Assembly (NCBI GenBank): GCA_937129505.1
Contig: CAKZNJ010000121.1
Location: 1-9,684 of the forward strand
Length of the DNA: 9,684 bases
Origin: an uncultured Anaerolineae bacterium
GTDB taxonomy: Bacteria > Chloroflexota > Anaerolineae > Anaerolineales > UBA4823
Direction: 5' to 3'
Of the stretch, positions 1 through 7,311 are shown piece by piece; the first letter of the stretch is position 1, and each line of letters starts with the position of its first letter. The notes under the pieces are model-generated. The model was not told where the DNA came from. It did not search any database and was given only the letters and a program-made list of their open reading frames with translations. The position numbers and the translations under genes are program-made.

Positions 1-1
1 C

Positions 2-241
2 TCGTTTGCCTGCCTGGTACCGCTCCGACCGGTACATGGCCCGCAGGAGGATAGACGAGTCTTTCTCCCAAGGGTAAGGACGAGAGCGAAGCTCTTTTTC
101 AAAAACCTCCTGATACTGGCTCAGGTGGGCGACGACGGCCGACTCAGCATGGACTTGCAGGCGACTATCCAGCGTGGTGTAAATCTGTAAGCCATCCCGG
201 TAGAGGTCGTAGCCTTTTTGGCGGCACCATTGCAGGAGCCT
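2..241 (-). CDS. Class A penicillin-binding protein, internal fragment (cut at both ends)
   Basis: This is an open minus-strand frame of 80 codons that runs off the left edge of the window. It begins RLLQW and contains GYDLYRDGLQIYTTLDSRLQ followed by AESAVVAHLSQ, PYPW and a YRSERYQ segment. This is the characteristic start of the transpeptidase half of PBP1a-type enzymes, which build peptidoglycan at the outer face of the membrane. The D-L-Y-x-D-G-L-x-I-Y-T-T-L-D pattern with a later PW and RS-RY is, from memory, the style of Bacteroidota PBP1a rather than Chloroflexota. The glycosyltransferase (GT51) half should precede it, but an in-frame stop lies at 242-244 and no start codon is possible. 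The catalytic SxxK region would lie beyond the window. Homology reaches at least the Trp codon at 227-229, so it overlaps the sugar permease fragment on the other strand. Identification is fairly secure; whether the gene is truly broken or joined by misassembly cannot be told here. Confidence 0.78.
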
Positions 242-381
242 TTATCATTGGCTCCCTATCCAATGGACTAAATCTTTTGGAGGTTCCCTCTTACAATCAG
301 CAAGTGGTCAAGGGAGTTGTGTTTATCATCGCTGTCTTATTAGACACCTTCCTGAAGCAGCGGGTGCAAAAATCCCCTTAA
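223..381 (+). CDS. Sugar ABC transporter permease (RbsC-like), C-terminal fragment
   Basis: A plus-strand frame ending in TAA at 379-381 gives GTIAGAFIIGSLSNGLNLLE, then a QQVVKGVVF segment, AVLLD and a basic tail. This matches the final transmembrane helices of the ribose/xylose/galactose-type permease family (BPD_transp_2). That family normally reads GTLIGALIIGVLNNGLNLL, then VVKG and a helix ending in LD plus basic residues. The protein forms the membrane channel of a sugar importer together with an ATPase and a periplasmic or lipoprotein binding protein. Only about 52 of the usual 300 or more residues are present. The expected upstream helices are absent because the other strand is already penicillin-binding protein sequence before about position 225. 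The stop codon overlaps the stop of the convergent propeller gene inside the four bases TTAA at 378-381. The substrate cannot be deduced from this piece. Confidence 0.8.
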   Translation, partial: GTIAGAFIIGSLSNGLNLLEVPSYNQQVVKGVVFIIAVLLDTFLKQRVQKSP

Positions 382-2447
382 CGGATCTGGTCAGGGTCGC
401 TTACGTAGATAACCGGGTCTCCCTGATACCAGCCGATGATGCCTGAGACTTGAATCGTTTGCCCAGCCTGATAAAGTTTTTCTGGAGAAGAAGGGAAATT
501 GCTCCAATGTTCCTTCAAAATGAGCACTTTGAAATAACCTCGATGTGGTTCAGAAAACCCCAATAAAACTTTCTTGCCATTGTTGTTAATATATTTGATT
601 TCACCGGTTACAATCACCCAATGCTCAGCCCATTGGCGAGCTTGATGAAAATCAATGACCGCTTCAGGCTTAGAAGGCTCATGATTAGGGCGAACTGAGG
701 GAGCAATCATAAGGTCGGCGAGGGGCTTGTGATAGCGGTCTTGGAGTTCGGGATTGCCACTGGTTAAAGCCACAACTGCCCCATCGGCACTTCGAAAGTA
801 GATATTCTGATTGCTCACTGTCCAGACCGCATATTCACTCCAATACCGATCATACACATTTCCCTGACGGTAATAAATATAAAATCCGGGGTTGTAAGGG
901 CGCGTGTTTTCCAACCCATTGGGACAAAAGTGGCTTGGGCTAAAGGGACAAGCGGCAGGGTTGTCTTGAGAGGTTACAATAGTGGGAAGGTATTCTGAAG
1001 TGATTCGATTGTAAAAAGTACCTCGACTATCTGAACGGTCTAAAATTCGCAAGGATAGGCCGGCTTCCCAATGTCCACCAAATAATACATCCCCCGCCAT
1101 CGAAACGTTCGGTTGTTCATCGGTCAACAAATAAGAGCAAACCTCGGGCTCTCCTTGCCAATCGTAAGCAATCCAGCGAATTTCTCCGCCGCTAAGACCG
1201 CTGACCGTTGTATCATCTAGCACCATCTCGCCAAAATGGGAAGTCCAAGGAACCGGATGACAATTATGCCCCCGGATGACTGTGTAAACAATATCTTTAC
1301 CGTTCGGTAACTGCTTGACGACAGGCTGGGGACCCATTGGCAGATAACTCTGATCGCCATACCCTCCATGCCCGATGTTTGCAATAAATGGGACACTCCC
1401 ATTATCCAAATCGAGTACAAACAAAGCCTGCTGCTTGGGATAACGCTGTAACAAATGACGAATCGCATCATTGGTAATTCCAAAATCGGGATAGAGTGAT
1501 TCCCAATCCAAGCGAACTTTCATTAATACATACCCCGCATTCTCTGACACTACGGGCCAGCCATAGCGATACTCCGCAAAATTGTACCCATCGCTTGTTT
1601 CACCTGCGGCCAAGTCAGGATGGACAGGGCGCACTCGCCATCTGCCAGTTCCATTACTATTGCTAATTGCATGTACATATAATTGTTGATCGCCGACAAT
1701 CACAAGGTTACGTGTGGCAGAGTAGGAGGGAGGTGTCTCGAGATCAACATTGGCATCATAAACCCACAATCGAGTGAGCGTATCTTTGTCGAGGGCAAAT
1801 ACCTTTTTTCCCATGGCGAAAATCACGCGGTCAGGCAGCAATAGGGGAGGCAAGGGCAGAAGACTGGTCGCTCCACTAGCGAACTCCCCCAGGATTTGAC
1901 CATCTGCGGCATTAAGTTTATATAACATTCCATTCGCCGAGACAACGAAAATCGCCCGCGTTTTCTGGTCATAAGCTACCGTTGAGTTAACTTGCCCAAT
2001 CATCCTGCGATTCCAAATTTGGCCACCCGTAGCTTCGTCCAAAGCAAAAACGCCATCTTGCCCAGCCGCAATATAAACCCTCCCGTCGCCTGTCACCGGC
2101 TGTACATTACGAGGTAAAGAACCGTTGGAAGTCACTTTGCCAATGCTTCCGCGCTCATCGGGTCCATTCCACGCCCATCTCCACCGCCATGGATAGGCTA
2201 CTGTCTGAGGTGTGTAACTGGTTCGCTGGGCGTTATGGGCATGTTGGGACCATTCGAGTGTCTCACTCGCTGATCTCACGATGAGCGGCAAATAAAGATA
2301 GGGTTCGCTACTTTGAAAAGGATTTCTGGCAAAGGCACGCAAAGGTTGATCATCCTTTTTGCCAATTGCTATAGCTAAACCGATCAGCAAGAACACAGCT
2401 AAGACACCCCATTTAGGGTTCGGATAATTTGCTTTCACTTTCTTCAT
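378..2447 (-). CDS. Secreted, membrane-anchored PQQ-type beta-propeller with C-terminal OB-fold-like domain
   Basis: The product is 689 aa from the ATG at 2447. A basic N-terminus is followed by one hydrophobic segment (about residues 13-29, GVLAVFLLIGLAIAIG), then the motif YLYLPLIVR (50-58) typical of Anaerolineae secreted proteins. Residues ~110-275 and ~540-565 carry PQQ-like blade repeats such as GRVYIAAGQDGVFALDEATG and GMLYKLNAADG. This suggests an extracellular propeller for binding or scaffolding; catalysis is not evident. Cysteines at 396, 437, 500 and 508 could form disulfides. The last ~100 residues (VIVTGEIKYI ... GQTIQVSGIIGWYQGDPVIYV ending DPDQI) look like the OB-fold domain seen in exported nuclease-like proteins. 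An in-frame TTG at 2471 would add 8 residues; neither start has a good Shine-Dalgarno site, so translation may be coupled to the hydrolase gene ending 43 nt upstream. Fold assignment is good; function is unknown. Confidence 0.82.
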   Translation of the reverse strand: MKKVKANYPNPKWGVLAVFLLIGLAIAIGKKDDQPLRAFARNPFQSSEPYLYLPLIVRSASETLEWSQHAHNAQRTSYTPQTVAYPWRWRWAWNGPDERGSIGKVTSNGSLPRNVQPVTGDGRVYIAAGQDGVFALDEATGGQIWNRRMIGQVNSTVAYDQKTRAIFVVSANGMLYKLNAADGQILGEFASGATSLLPLPPLLLPDRVIFAMGKKVFALDKDTLTRLWVYDANVDLETPPSYSATRNLVIVGDQQLYVHAISNSNGTGRWRVRPVHPDLAAGETSDGYNFAEYRYGWPVVSENAGYVLMKVRLDWESLYPDFGITNDAIRHLLQRYPKQQALFVLDLDNGSVPFIANIGHGGYGDQSYLPMGPQPVVKQLPNGKDIVYTVIRGHNCHPVPWTSHFGEMVLDDTTVSGLSGGEIRWIAYDWQGEPEVCSYLLTDEQPNVSMAGDVLFGGHWEAGLSLRILDRSDSRGTFYNRITSEYLPTIVTSQDNPAACPFSPSHFCPNGLENTRPYNPGFYIYYRQGNVYDRYWSEYAVWTVSNQNIYFRSADGAVVALTSGNPELQDRYHKPLADLMIAPSVRPNHEPSKPEAVIDFHQARQWAEHWVIVTGEIKYINNNGKKVLLGFSEPHRGYFKVLILKEHWSNFPSSPEKLYQAGQTIQVSGIIGWYQGDPVIYVSDPDQIR

Positions 2448-2490
2448 TTCGGATCTATTCAATCGGTTCAAAAAGACAACGCTCTACTGC

Positions 2491-5400
2491 TCATCTGCCA
2501 CGCATCACCAAAGGCAGATAAATTGCCTCGACATCACCAAGTGTGAGTTGAAACTTAACGGCGATGTCAGAAGTAAGCGGCTGTGGCAACTCAAGCGACA
2601 AGACATCGTTGTTCGATGGGACATTTCGGGTAAGAATCACCCGCCCCTCATAGGTATCCCACCATTCAACCTGATATACACCCGGGAGCATATCAGGAAT
2701 TTGGATAAAACCAGAGCGGGGAATGATAGAGACATTATCCACCACATTGCGCCACGTGTGATGGCGGTTTTGAATCCAAAGATGACCGCGCTGAGCTACA
2801 CGATCAACCTGCCCCCATGCCCTCAAGTCAGCATGGGAAGTGGTAGCCCGCGCATCCCGGTAGTGCCCATTGGTCAGAGGTATTCCATCCATAAAATTGC
2901 GAAAGGCCTTGAAGTGATAGTATAGGTCATAGTGGCGGATATAATAGGGGTCCCAATACAGCTCGATCAAACCGCCGGGGTTAATTTGTCCCCAGATTAA
3001 GTTGTGAAGCCAAATACCCCTCCTGTCCCTCCCTCGCTCGGAATTTTCATCTCCCTGCCAATCGCCTTCATTATCCCAGATTCCCACCTCCCCGCGAGTT
3101 ACCGGTTTGCCCGGGCCGCTGAGCACCCTGCCCCCCAACTCAAGGCTATAGGCGGCGGTCAAGAATGCGGTATCGTGATGAACAGGGGTTGCATCAAACT
3201 CACCATTGATAAACATGCGCTGTCCATCAGGGCTGATCAGCTCGACATTGTCAATCCAAGCCTCACCGCCAGTGCCAAAACCATTTTGGAAGAAAATTGC
3301 CAGAGAATGGAGTTCGTCATCGGTCAAGATCAGGCGCGCAGAAGGCGGCGCAGGTCGACCATCGTGCGTGGTTCGGCTGTCAAAAGGCCTCCAGTCATAA
3401 CTACCAGCGGGCGAACTACATACAAACGGCTTGCCTTCGATATCGGGGGGCACAACATTCGCCCGCCCAGAAGGCCCACCGTCGAGTATCCACAATAAAC
3501 GCGGACCTGCTAAACTGTCCGGTGCACCGAAGGGACAGTTTCCTTGGAAATTGTTCGCTTTCATCCAAAAGCGAATCACCCACTCCCCGCGGCCGCGAAT
3601 CACCAAATGACGCGGCGTTCCACCGTGGTTGTTAAACTGGGTATTGCCGGGAATGCGCACCGAATTGCCTTGACCCCCCATCACATATTCTGAACGGGAC
3701 TCTAATCCCAGCGGCGGGCTGATCTGTTTTACCCAACCGGCTAACAACTGCTCTGAGCCACAGCAAGCATAGGCGTGGATGTCAGCGTAATCTACCCCGG
3801 CATAGCTCGGGTTGCCCCAAAACTCAATAATTGGGAAGCTGTGCCAATTGGAGGTAGTGACCAGATGACGATGGGGATCATTGGCTTTCATAAAACGGCC
3901 AAAAGCATCGGCTTGAGCGTAGTGGTTGCCATTATAGGGATCACCCTCGTTGATCAGTTCCCACGAGTGTACTGCGCGGGAATACCCCCAGCGCGCAACC
4001 AGATAGCGCCAGAAATACTCATGGTAGCGGCGCACGGCGGTGTTCGGTGCAGCATAGAAGCGATTGTTATCTAGGTCATAATACTCGCCAACCAAATTAC
4101 CGCTGAGGTCAATATGATTGGCAATCCAGTCGTTCTTCTCCAAAACAACCGGCCGGATGGTCACGCCGCTCTGGGCTGCTTTCTCAAAAGCATAGTCCCA
4201 CTGCCACGAGGGTTGTTGGTCAAAGTAAAGATGATAGGCAAAGCGATTCTTTCGCAAGATTTCTGGGCCGAGCTGACCACTTCCCAGATCTTCTCTTAGG
4301 GATACCTCGTCCACATAGACATCCCCACCTGTCGTGTTCTCCAAGATTAGGTAAAGGTTATCCAAAAAATATTCATCTCGATTAGTGCCGATCCTCGTCT
4401 CAACTTCCTGCCAGCCGCTGCCTGACCCAATTGGACCCAATAGCACTGTCGAATAGTCCCTGGTGGACACCGGGTTAGAGCAGGCTTCGCCCAACCATCC
4501 GCCTTTGCGAATCGTAAAGCCATAAGGATAAGAGGCATTGCGTGGGCCGCTGACTCCGACTAGCTTGAAACGCACCCAGAGTCGATAGGTCGTGTTAGGC
4601 TTGACCGCTACATTGCTCGAAAAACCTTGAAACATGCAAGGATTGCGGCGATTCGAAACCCTTGAATCGTTGTAATCCCACAGGCGTAACGAAAAGAGAT
4701 GGTTGGCGTATGACTCGGCGTAACTCAAACTAGCAGGGTTGAAGTACCCCCCTTCGTGGGGCAAATGATGGGAATGCCAAGGATGCCAAGGGGACATGTA
4801 AATGCTAAAACCGCTCATCCAAACGCGGATAAAATTGACCCGGTTGGCTTCAAAACGGCGCATTTCGGCATCCACATCAAAGGTGAAGCGCTGGCTGTCG
4901 AAGCCAGATCCGTGTCCCATACCGATAAAGGGCGTTCCATCGGAATACTCAAAATACCCTGGGTCATTGGGGCTGATGCGGATGAAACCGTGGTTATGGG
5001 GCAAGTTAGAAGGAACAACTGTAAAGGTGCCCTCGCCGCTCAAGGCTGTGCCAGAAGCATCGGTTGCCCGCACGCGATAGCGCCATGTTCCAATCTCCTG
5101 AGGCGCAAAGCGGATTTTCCAAACCATCTCCCCTACCGGATAAAGCCATTCATTACCGTTCTTGCAATCGTTTTGGGCTGAGTCACCAATACACTGAACT
5201 TGATAGTCCTGATAGAGAAAAGCCGGTTGGACGACAACGGTGTTCCAGTTATCTTGGCTGAACTCGCCATTCACGGTAATACCCACTCCAGCTGGCACAC
5301 CCCGCGGCGGATTTGGCTCGTAGGGAAAATAGGGATTGCTAGCCACTGAATTCTGAATGCGGAAGGTCAGCTCAAATTTTTCGTACAAACCTACTGTGTT

Positions 5401-5556
5401 CGCATTGGCTTGCAGTCCCTGAATGCACAAGGCAGTGGGGTTGGCGAAAGCCACCCTCTCGGTTGGGGAGGATCTTACGGCGTTCATGGACATGAGCAAT
5501 CCCATTGCCATCGCCCCAACAAACATGAAAAAGGTTAGCCGCTGATAAACTTTCAT
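2491..5556 (-). CDS. Large secreted glycoside hydrolase: DUF5060 domain plus clan GH-A-like barrel with two beta-sandwich inserts
   Basis: The product is 1021 aa. The ATG at 5556 is chosen over the one at 5575-5577 because GAGGAGGT lies 8 nt upstream and the protein then starts with a classic signal peptide (MKVYQRLTFFMFVGAMAMGLLM). Residues ~40-183 match DUF5060, an Ig-like domain found in front of glycosidase barrels (GEMVWKIRFAPQEIGTWRYRV). The barrel starts near 190 (GYFEYSDGTPFIGMGHG). SWELINEGD places a probable acid/base at E537, and VTRGEVGIWD places a probable nucleophile at E823; both are inferred from the clan A pattern. Beta-sandwich, carbohydrate-binding-like stretches interrupt the barrel at ~295-425 (ends GDVYVDEVSL) and ~625-785 (ends GEAWIDNVEL). 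A C-terminal sandwich follows and the protein ends AIYLPLVMRGR. It probably hydrolyses an extracellular polysaccharide; the exact substrate and GH family are not recognised. First gene of a likely operon with the propeller protein. Confidence 0.87.
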   Translation of the reverse strand: MKVYQRLTFFMFVGAMAMGLLMSMNAVRSSPTERVAFANPTALCIQGLQANANTVGLYEKFELTFRIQNSVASNPYFPYEPNPPRGVPAGVGITVNGEFSQDNWNTVVVQPAFLYQDYQVQCIGDSAQNDCKNGNEWLYPVGEMVWKIRFAPQEIGTWRYRVRATDASGTALSGEGTFTVVPSNLPHNHGFIRISPNDPGYFEYSDGTPFIGMGHGSGFDSQRFTFDVDAEMRRFEANRVNFIRVWMSGFSIYMSPWHPWHSHHLPHEGGYFNPASLSYAESYANHLFSLRLWDYNDSRVSNRRNPCMFQGFSSNVAVKPNTTYRLWVRFKLVGVSGPRNASYPYGFTIRKGGWLGEACSNPVSTRDYSTVLLGPIGSGSGWQEVETRIGTNRDEYFLDNLYLILENTTGGDVYVDEVSLREDLGSGQLGPEILRKNRFAYHLYFDQQPSWQWDYAFEKAAQSGVTIRPVVLEKNDWIANHIDLSGNLVGEYYDLDNNRFYAAPNTAVRRYHEYFWRYLVARWGYSRAVHSWELINEGDPYNGNHYAQADAFGRFMKANDPHRHLVTTSNWHSFPIIEFWGNPSYAGVDYADIHAYACCGSEQLLAGWVKQISPPLGLESRSEYVMGGQGNSVRIPGNTQFNNHGGTPRHLVIRGRGEWVIRFWMKANNFQGNCPFGAPDSLAGPRLLWILDGGPSGRANVVPPDIEGKPFVCSSPAGSYDWRPFDSRTTHDGRPAPPSARLILTDDELHSLAIFFQNGFGTGGEAWIDNVELISPDGQRMFINGEFDATPVHHDTAFLTAAYSLELGGRVLSGPGKPVTRGEVGIWDNEGDWQGDENSERGRDRRGIWLHNLIWGQINPGGLIELYWDPYYIRHYDLYYHFKAFRNFMDGIPLTNGHYRDARATTSHADLRAWGQVDRVAQRGHLWIQNRHHTWRNVVDNVSIIPRSGFIQIPDMLPGVYQVEWWDTYEGRVILTRNVPSNNDVLSLELPQPLTSDIAVKFQLTLGDVEAIYLPLVMRGR

Positions 5557-5563
5557 CTTCGCA

Positions 5564-5572
5564 AACCTCCTC
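5564..5572 (-). promoter_or_regulatory. Strong ribosome binding site of the glycoside hydrolase gene
   Basis: Read on the minus strand, GAGGAGGTT is followed by an 8-nt spacer ending just before the ATG at 5556. This decides the start: the ATG at 5575-5577, seven codons upstream, would place this Shine-Dalgarno site inside the coding region and would extend the signal peptide with the unlikely residues MLRRFAK. Confidence 0.85.
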
Positions 5573-5608
5573 AGCATCGGTCCAGAAACAAAGCAAAGAT
5601 CATCCTTA

Positions 5609-5626
5609 GGGAATCAAACCATTCCC
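5609..5626. repeat. Short perfect inverted repeat in the hydrolase leader (operator-like)
   Basis: GGGAAT, six bases (CAAACC), then ATTCCC. It lies about 55-70 nt upstream of the hydrolase ATG, downstream of the candidate -10 at 5678-5683, so it would sit in the 5' leader of that mRNA. It could be a repressor operator or a small hairpin. The stem is only 6 bp, so it may be chance. Confidence 0.3.
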
Positions 5627-5677
5627 GATCAATAATTGGCGAGGACTATTCCAGAAAGCCCCGCCTTTCGCTCTTTC

Positions 5678-5683
5678 AGTATA
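5678..5683 (-). promoter_or_regulatory. Possible -10 element for the hydrolase-propeller operon
   Basis: The minus strand reads CGTTATACTG, with TATACT differing from the consensus at one base. No recognisable -35 hexamer lies 16-18 bp upstream, where the sequence is A-rich then TC-rich. If used, the leader would be roughly 110-120 nt long. This is a weak candidate chosen mainly because the operon needs a promoter in this region. Confidence 0.3.
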
Positions 5684-5859
5684 ACGAAGGAGAGAGAACT
5701 TTTTTCTTAAGCCTACCATAAGATCAGGTTAGGAATTGTTTACGACGCTCCCGCTATCAGCATATCGAGACCGAGGTTTGAAACCAAACGAACAGCACTC
5801 TCCCACTGAGCAAGCTGAGCCCCAACGAGGGACAAATCAGCGATGGAAAAGGGGTTGTT

Positions 5860-5868
5860 TGTTATAAT
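5860..5868 (+). promoter_or_regulatory. Extended -10 promoter of the dihydrolipoyl dehydrogenase operon
   Basis: TGTTATAAT is a perfect extended -10 element (TGn followed by TATAAT). No good -35 is present at 17 bp, which is tolerated by extended -10 promoters. Transcription would start near 5875, giving a leader of about 34 nt that contains the ribosome binding site AAGGAG at 5897-5902, 6 nt before the ATG. This also rules out the earlier in-frame ATG at 5843 as the start. Confidence 0.65.
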
Positions 5869-5908
5869 ACAGTTACCCGACGCATTTTCCCTGAAAAAGG
5901 AGCAGAGT

Positions 5909-7306
5909 ATGGCTGATTTTGACGTTATCGTGATCGGCGCCGGACCGGCGGGGTATGTTTGTGCCATTCGCGCCGCTCAATTAGGTCTAAAGACTGCTGT
6001 GGTAGATAAACAATGGCTTGGCGGAGTCTGCTTGAATGTGGGTTGCATCCCCTCAAAAGCACTGTTACGCAATGCTGAAATCGCCCATCTGTTGCGAGAA
6101 GGCGGCAAGGAGTTTGGCTTTTCCTTTGAAAACCTAACCTTGGATTACAGCGCGGCGGTCAAACGCAGTCGTCAGGTATCTGCCCGCTTGACCAAGGGGG
6201 TCGGCTTCTTAATGAAAAAGAACAACATCGAAGTGATCATGGGAAGCGCAAAATTGACCGCTCGCGATACGGTCGCCGTTACGGACGAAAGCGGCGCAAC
6301 CAAAACCCATACCGCTCGGCATCTGGTGATCGCAACAGGGGCGAACGTTGCCATCCCCCAAGGCTGGACTGTCGATGGGCAGGTGGTCGTCACCTATGAG
6401 GAAGCCATCTTGCAAGAGAAGCTTCCCAGCTCGGCGATCATCATCGGCGCAGGGGCAATCGGAGTAGAATTCGCCACCATCTGGAGCTCCTACGGCAGTG
6501 AGGTTACCCTTGTCGAAATGTTGCCCCGCATCTTGCCGCTGGAAGACGAAGAGATTAGCGCCGAGCTGACCAAAGCCCTCAATAAGCGCAAGATTAAAAC
6601 CCTACCCGGGCATCGCGTGGAAGGCATCGAGGTCAAGGATGGCACAGCAGTGGTGCATGTTTCCAGCTCTGAGGGTGAAAAAACCCTTGCAGTGGAACAA
6701 GCTTTGGTCGCCATCGGTTTCAAACCCAACAGTCGCAACCTTGGATTGGAAGAGGTAGGGGTGGCAATCGATTCTCGCGGCGCAATCGAGATCGATGAAC
6801 GCATGGCAACCAACGTGCCTGGGATCTGGGCAATCGGGGATGTGACCGCTAAGCTGATGTTAGCCCATGTGGGCTCGGCACAGGGAATCGTCTGTGCTGA
6901 AAACATCGCCGGGGTCGAAACTGTCAAGTTAAATTACACCAACATGCCGCGGGCAACCTACTGCCAACCCCAAGTGGCTTCGTTCGGATTGACAGAAGCG
7001 CAGGCGAAGGAACAAGGCTACGAGGTCAAGGTCGGACGTTTCCCCTTCCAAGCCAATGGCAAAGCCCTCGGCCTAGGTGAGTCCAGCGGTTGGGTCAAGA
7101 TCATCAGCGATGCAAAATACGGCGAAATCCTCGGCGCCCATCTGATCGGGCCCGAAGTGACCGAGCTGCTCCCCGAGTTGACGATCGCCCAAATGATGGA
7201 ACTGACCGCCCATGAGATCGCCCGCAACGTCCACGCTCATCCAACGCTGAGCGAAGTGCTGATGGAAGCCGCTCACGGCGTTGAAGGACAACCTATCCAC
7301 ATCTAA
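5909..7306 (+). CDS. lpdA: Dihydrolipoyl dehydrogenase (E3, FAD-dependent)
   Basis: The product is 465 aa, the usual length. It reoxidises dihydrolipoamide on 2-oxoacid dehydrogenase complexes or the glycine cleavage system, passing electrons through a disulfide and FAD to NAD+ in the cytoplasm. The FAD-binding motif is VIVIGAGPAG (6-15). The redox-active disulfide is C41/C46 in GGVCLNVGCIPSK. The NAD-binding motif is IIGAGAIGVEFA, with an acidic residue (VTLVEM) at the end of the following strand as expected for NAD rather than NADP. GIWAIGDVT is the second FAD contact, and HAHPTLSE near the C-terminus supplies the catalytic His-Glu pair. The start at 5909 has AAGGAG 6 nt upstream. No E1, E2 or lipoyl-protein gene is in the window, so the partner complex is unknown. 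The nitroreductase-like gene follows after 5 nt, so the two are probably co-transcribed. Confidence 0.95.
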   Translation: MADFDVIVIGAGPAGYVCAIRAAQLGLKTAVVDKQWLGGVCLNVGCIPSKALLRNAEIAHLLREGGKEFGFSFENLTLDYSAAVKRSRQVSARLTKGVGFLMKKNNIEVIMGSAKLTARDTVAVTDESGATKTHTARHLVIATGANVAIPQGWTVDGQVVVTYEEAILQEKLPSSAIIIGAGAIGVEFATIWSSYGSEVTLVEMLPRILPLEDEEISAELTKALNKRKIKTLPGHRVEGIEVKDGTAVVHVSSSEGEKTLAVEQALVAIGFKPNSRNLGLEEVGVAIDSRGAIEIDERMATNVPGIWAIGDVTAKLMLAHVGSAQGIVCAENIAGVETVKLNYTNMPRATYCQPQVASFGLTEAQAKEQGYEVKVGRFPFQANGKALGLGESSGWVKIISDAKYGEILGAHLIGPEVTELLPELTIAQMMELTAHEIARNVHAHPTLSEVLMEAAHGVEGQPIHI

Positions 7307-7311
7307 GGACA

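Larger units (their letters stand above)
5573..5859. other. Divergent intergenic region between hydrolase and dihydrolipoyl dehydrogenase genes
   Basis: I see no credible gene in this stretch. It must hold the promoter and 5' leader of the minus-strand hydrolase operon. Visible elements are a TATACT -10-like hexamer on the minus strand (5678-5683), a perfect 6-bp inverted repeat GGGAAT/ATTCCC (5609-5626), and a 5-bp inverted repeat GAAAG/CTTTC around a C-rich loop (5654-5669). A purine-rich run followed by a T-run lies at 5685-5706. An odd tRNA-D-arm-like sequence on the minus strand (about 5797-5813) does not fold into a tRNA. Confidence 0.6.

Noticed and set aside
2448..2471. TTG start at 2471 for the propeller protein.
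   Set aside because: It has no ribosome binding site, and the ATG eight codons later preserves the whole signal/anchor segment; not fully excluded because the ATG also lacks a good site.
2548..5261. Several plus-strand open frames of 60-160 codons opposite the glycoside hydrolase gene.
   Set aside because: They lie entirely antisense to a long, domain-rich gene, have low-complexity compositions and no recognisable motifs or ribosome binding sites.
5557..5577. Earlier ATG (5575-5577) for the glycoside hydrolase.
   Set aside because: The strong Shine-Dalgarno site lies downstream of it and is correctly spaced for the ATG at 5556, which also gives a better signal peptide.
5775..5825. tRNA-like sequence on the minus strand: GCTCAGTGGGAGAGTGC resembles a D-arm, followed by GGTTTCAAACC.
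   Set aside because: No 7-bp acceptor stem, no 5-bp anticodon stem with a 7-nt loop, and no proper T-arm could be paired; the spacing to the nearest partial acceptor match is about 5 nt too short. A covariance-model tRNA search would settle whether it is a degraded tRNA.
5843..5908. N-terminal extension of dihydrolipoyl dehydrogenase from an in-frame ATG at 5843.
   Set aside because: The extended -10 at 5860-5868 lies downstream of it, the extension has no family similarity, and the ATG at 5909 has a well-spaced AAGGAG and gives the normal MxxFDVIVIGAGPAG start.
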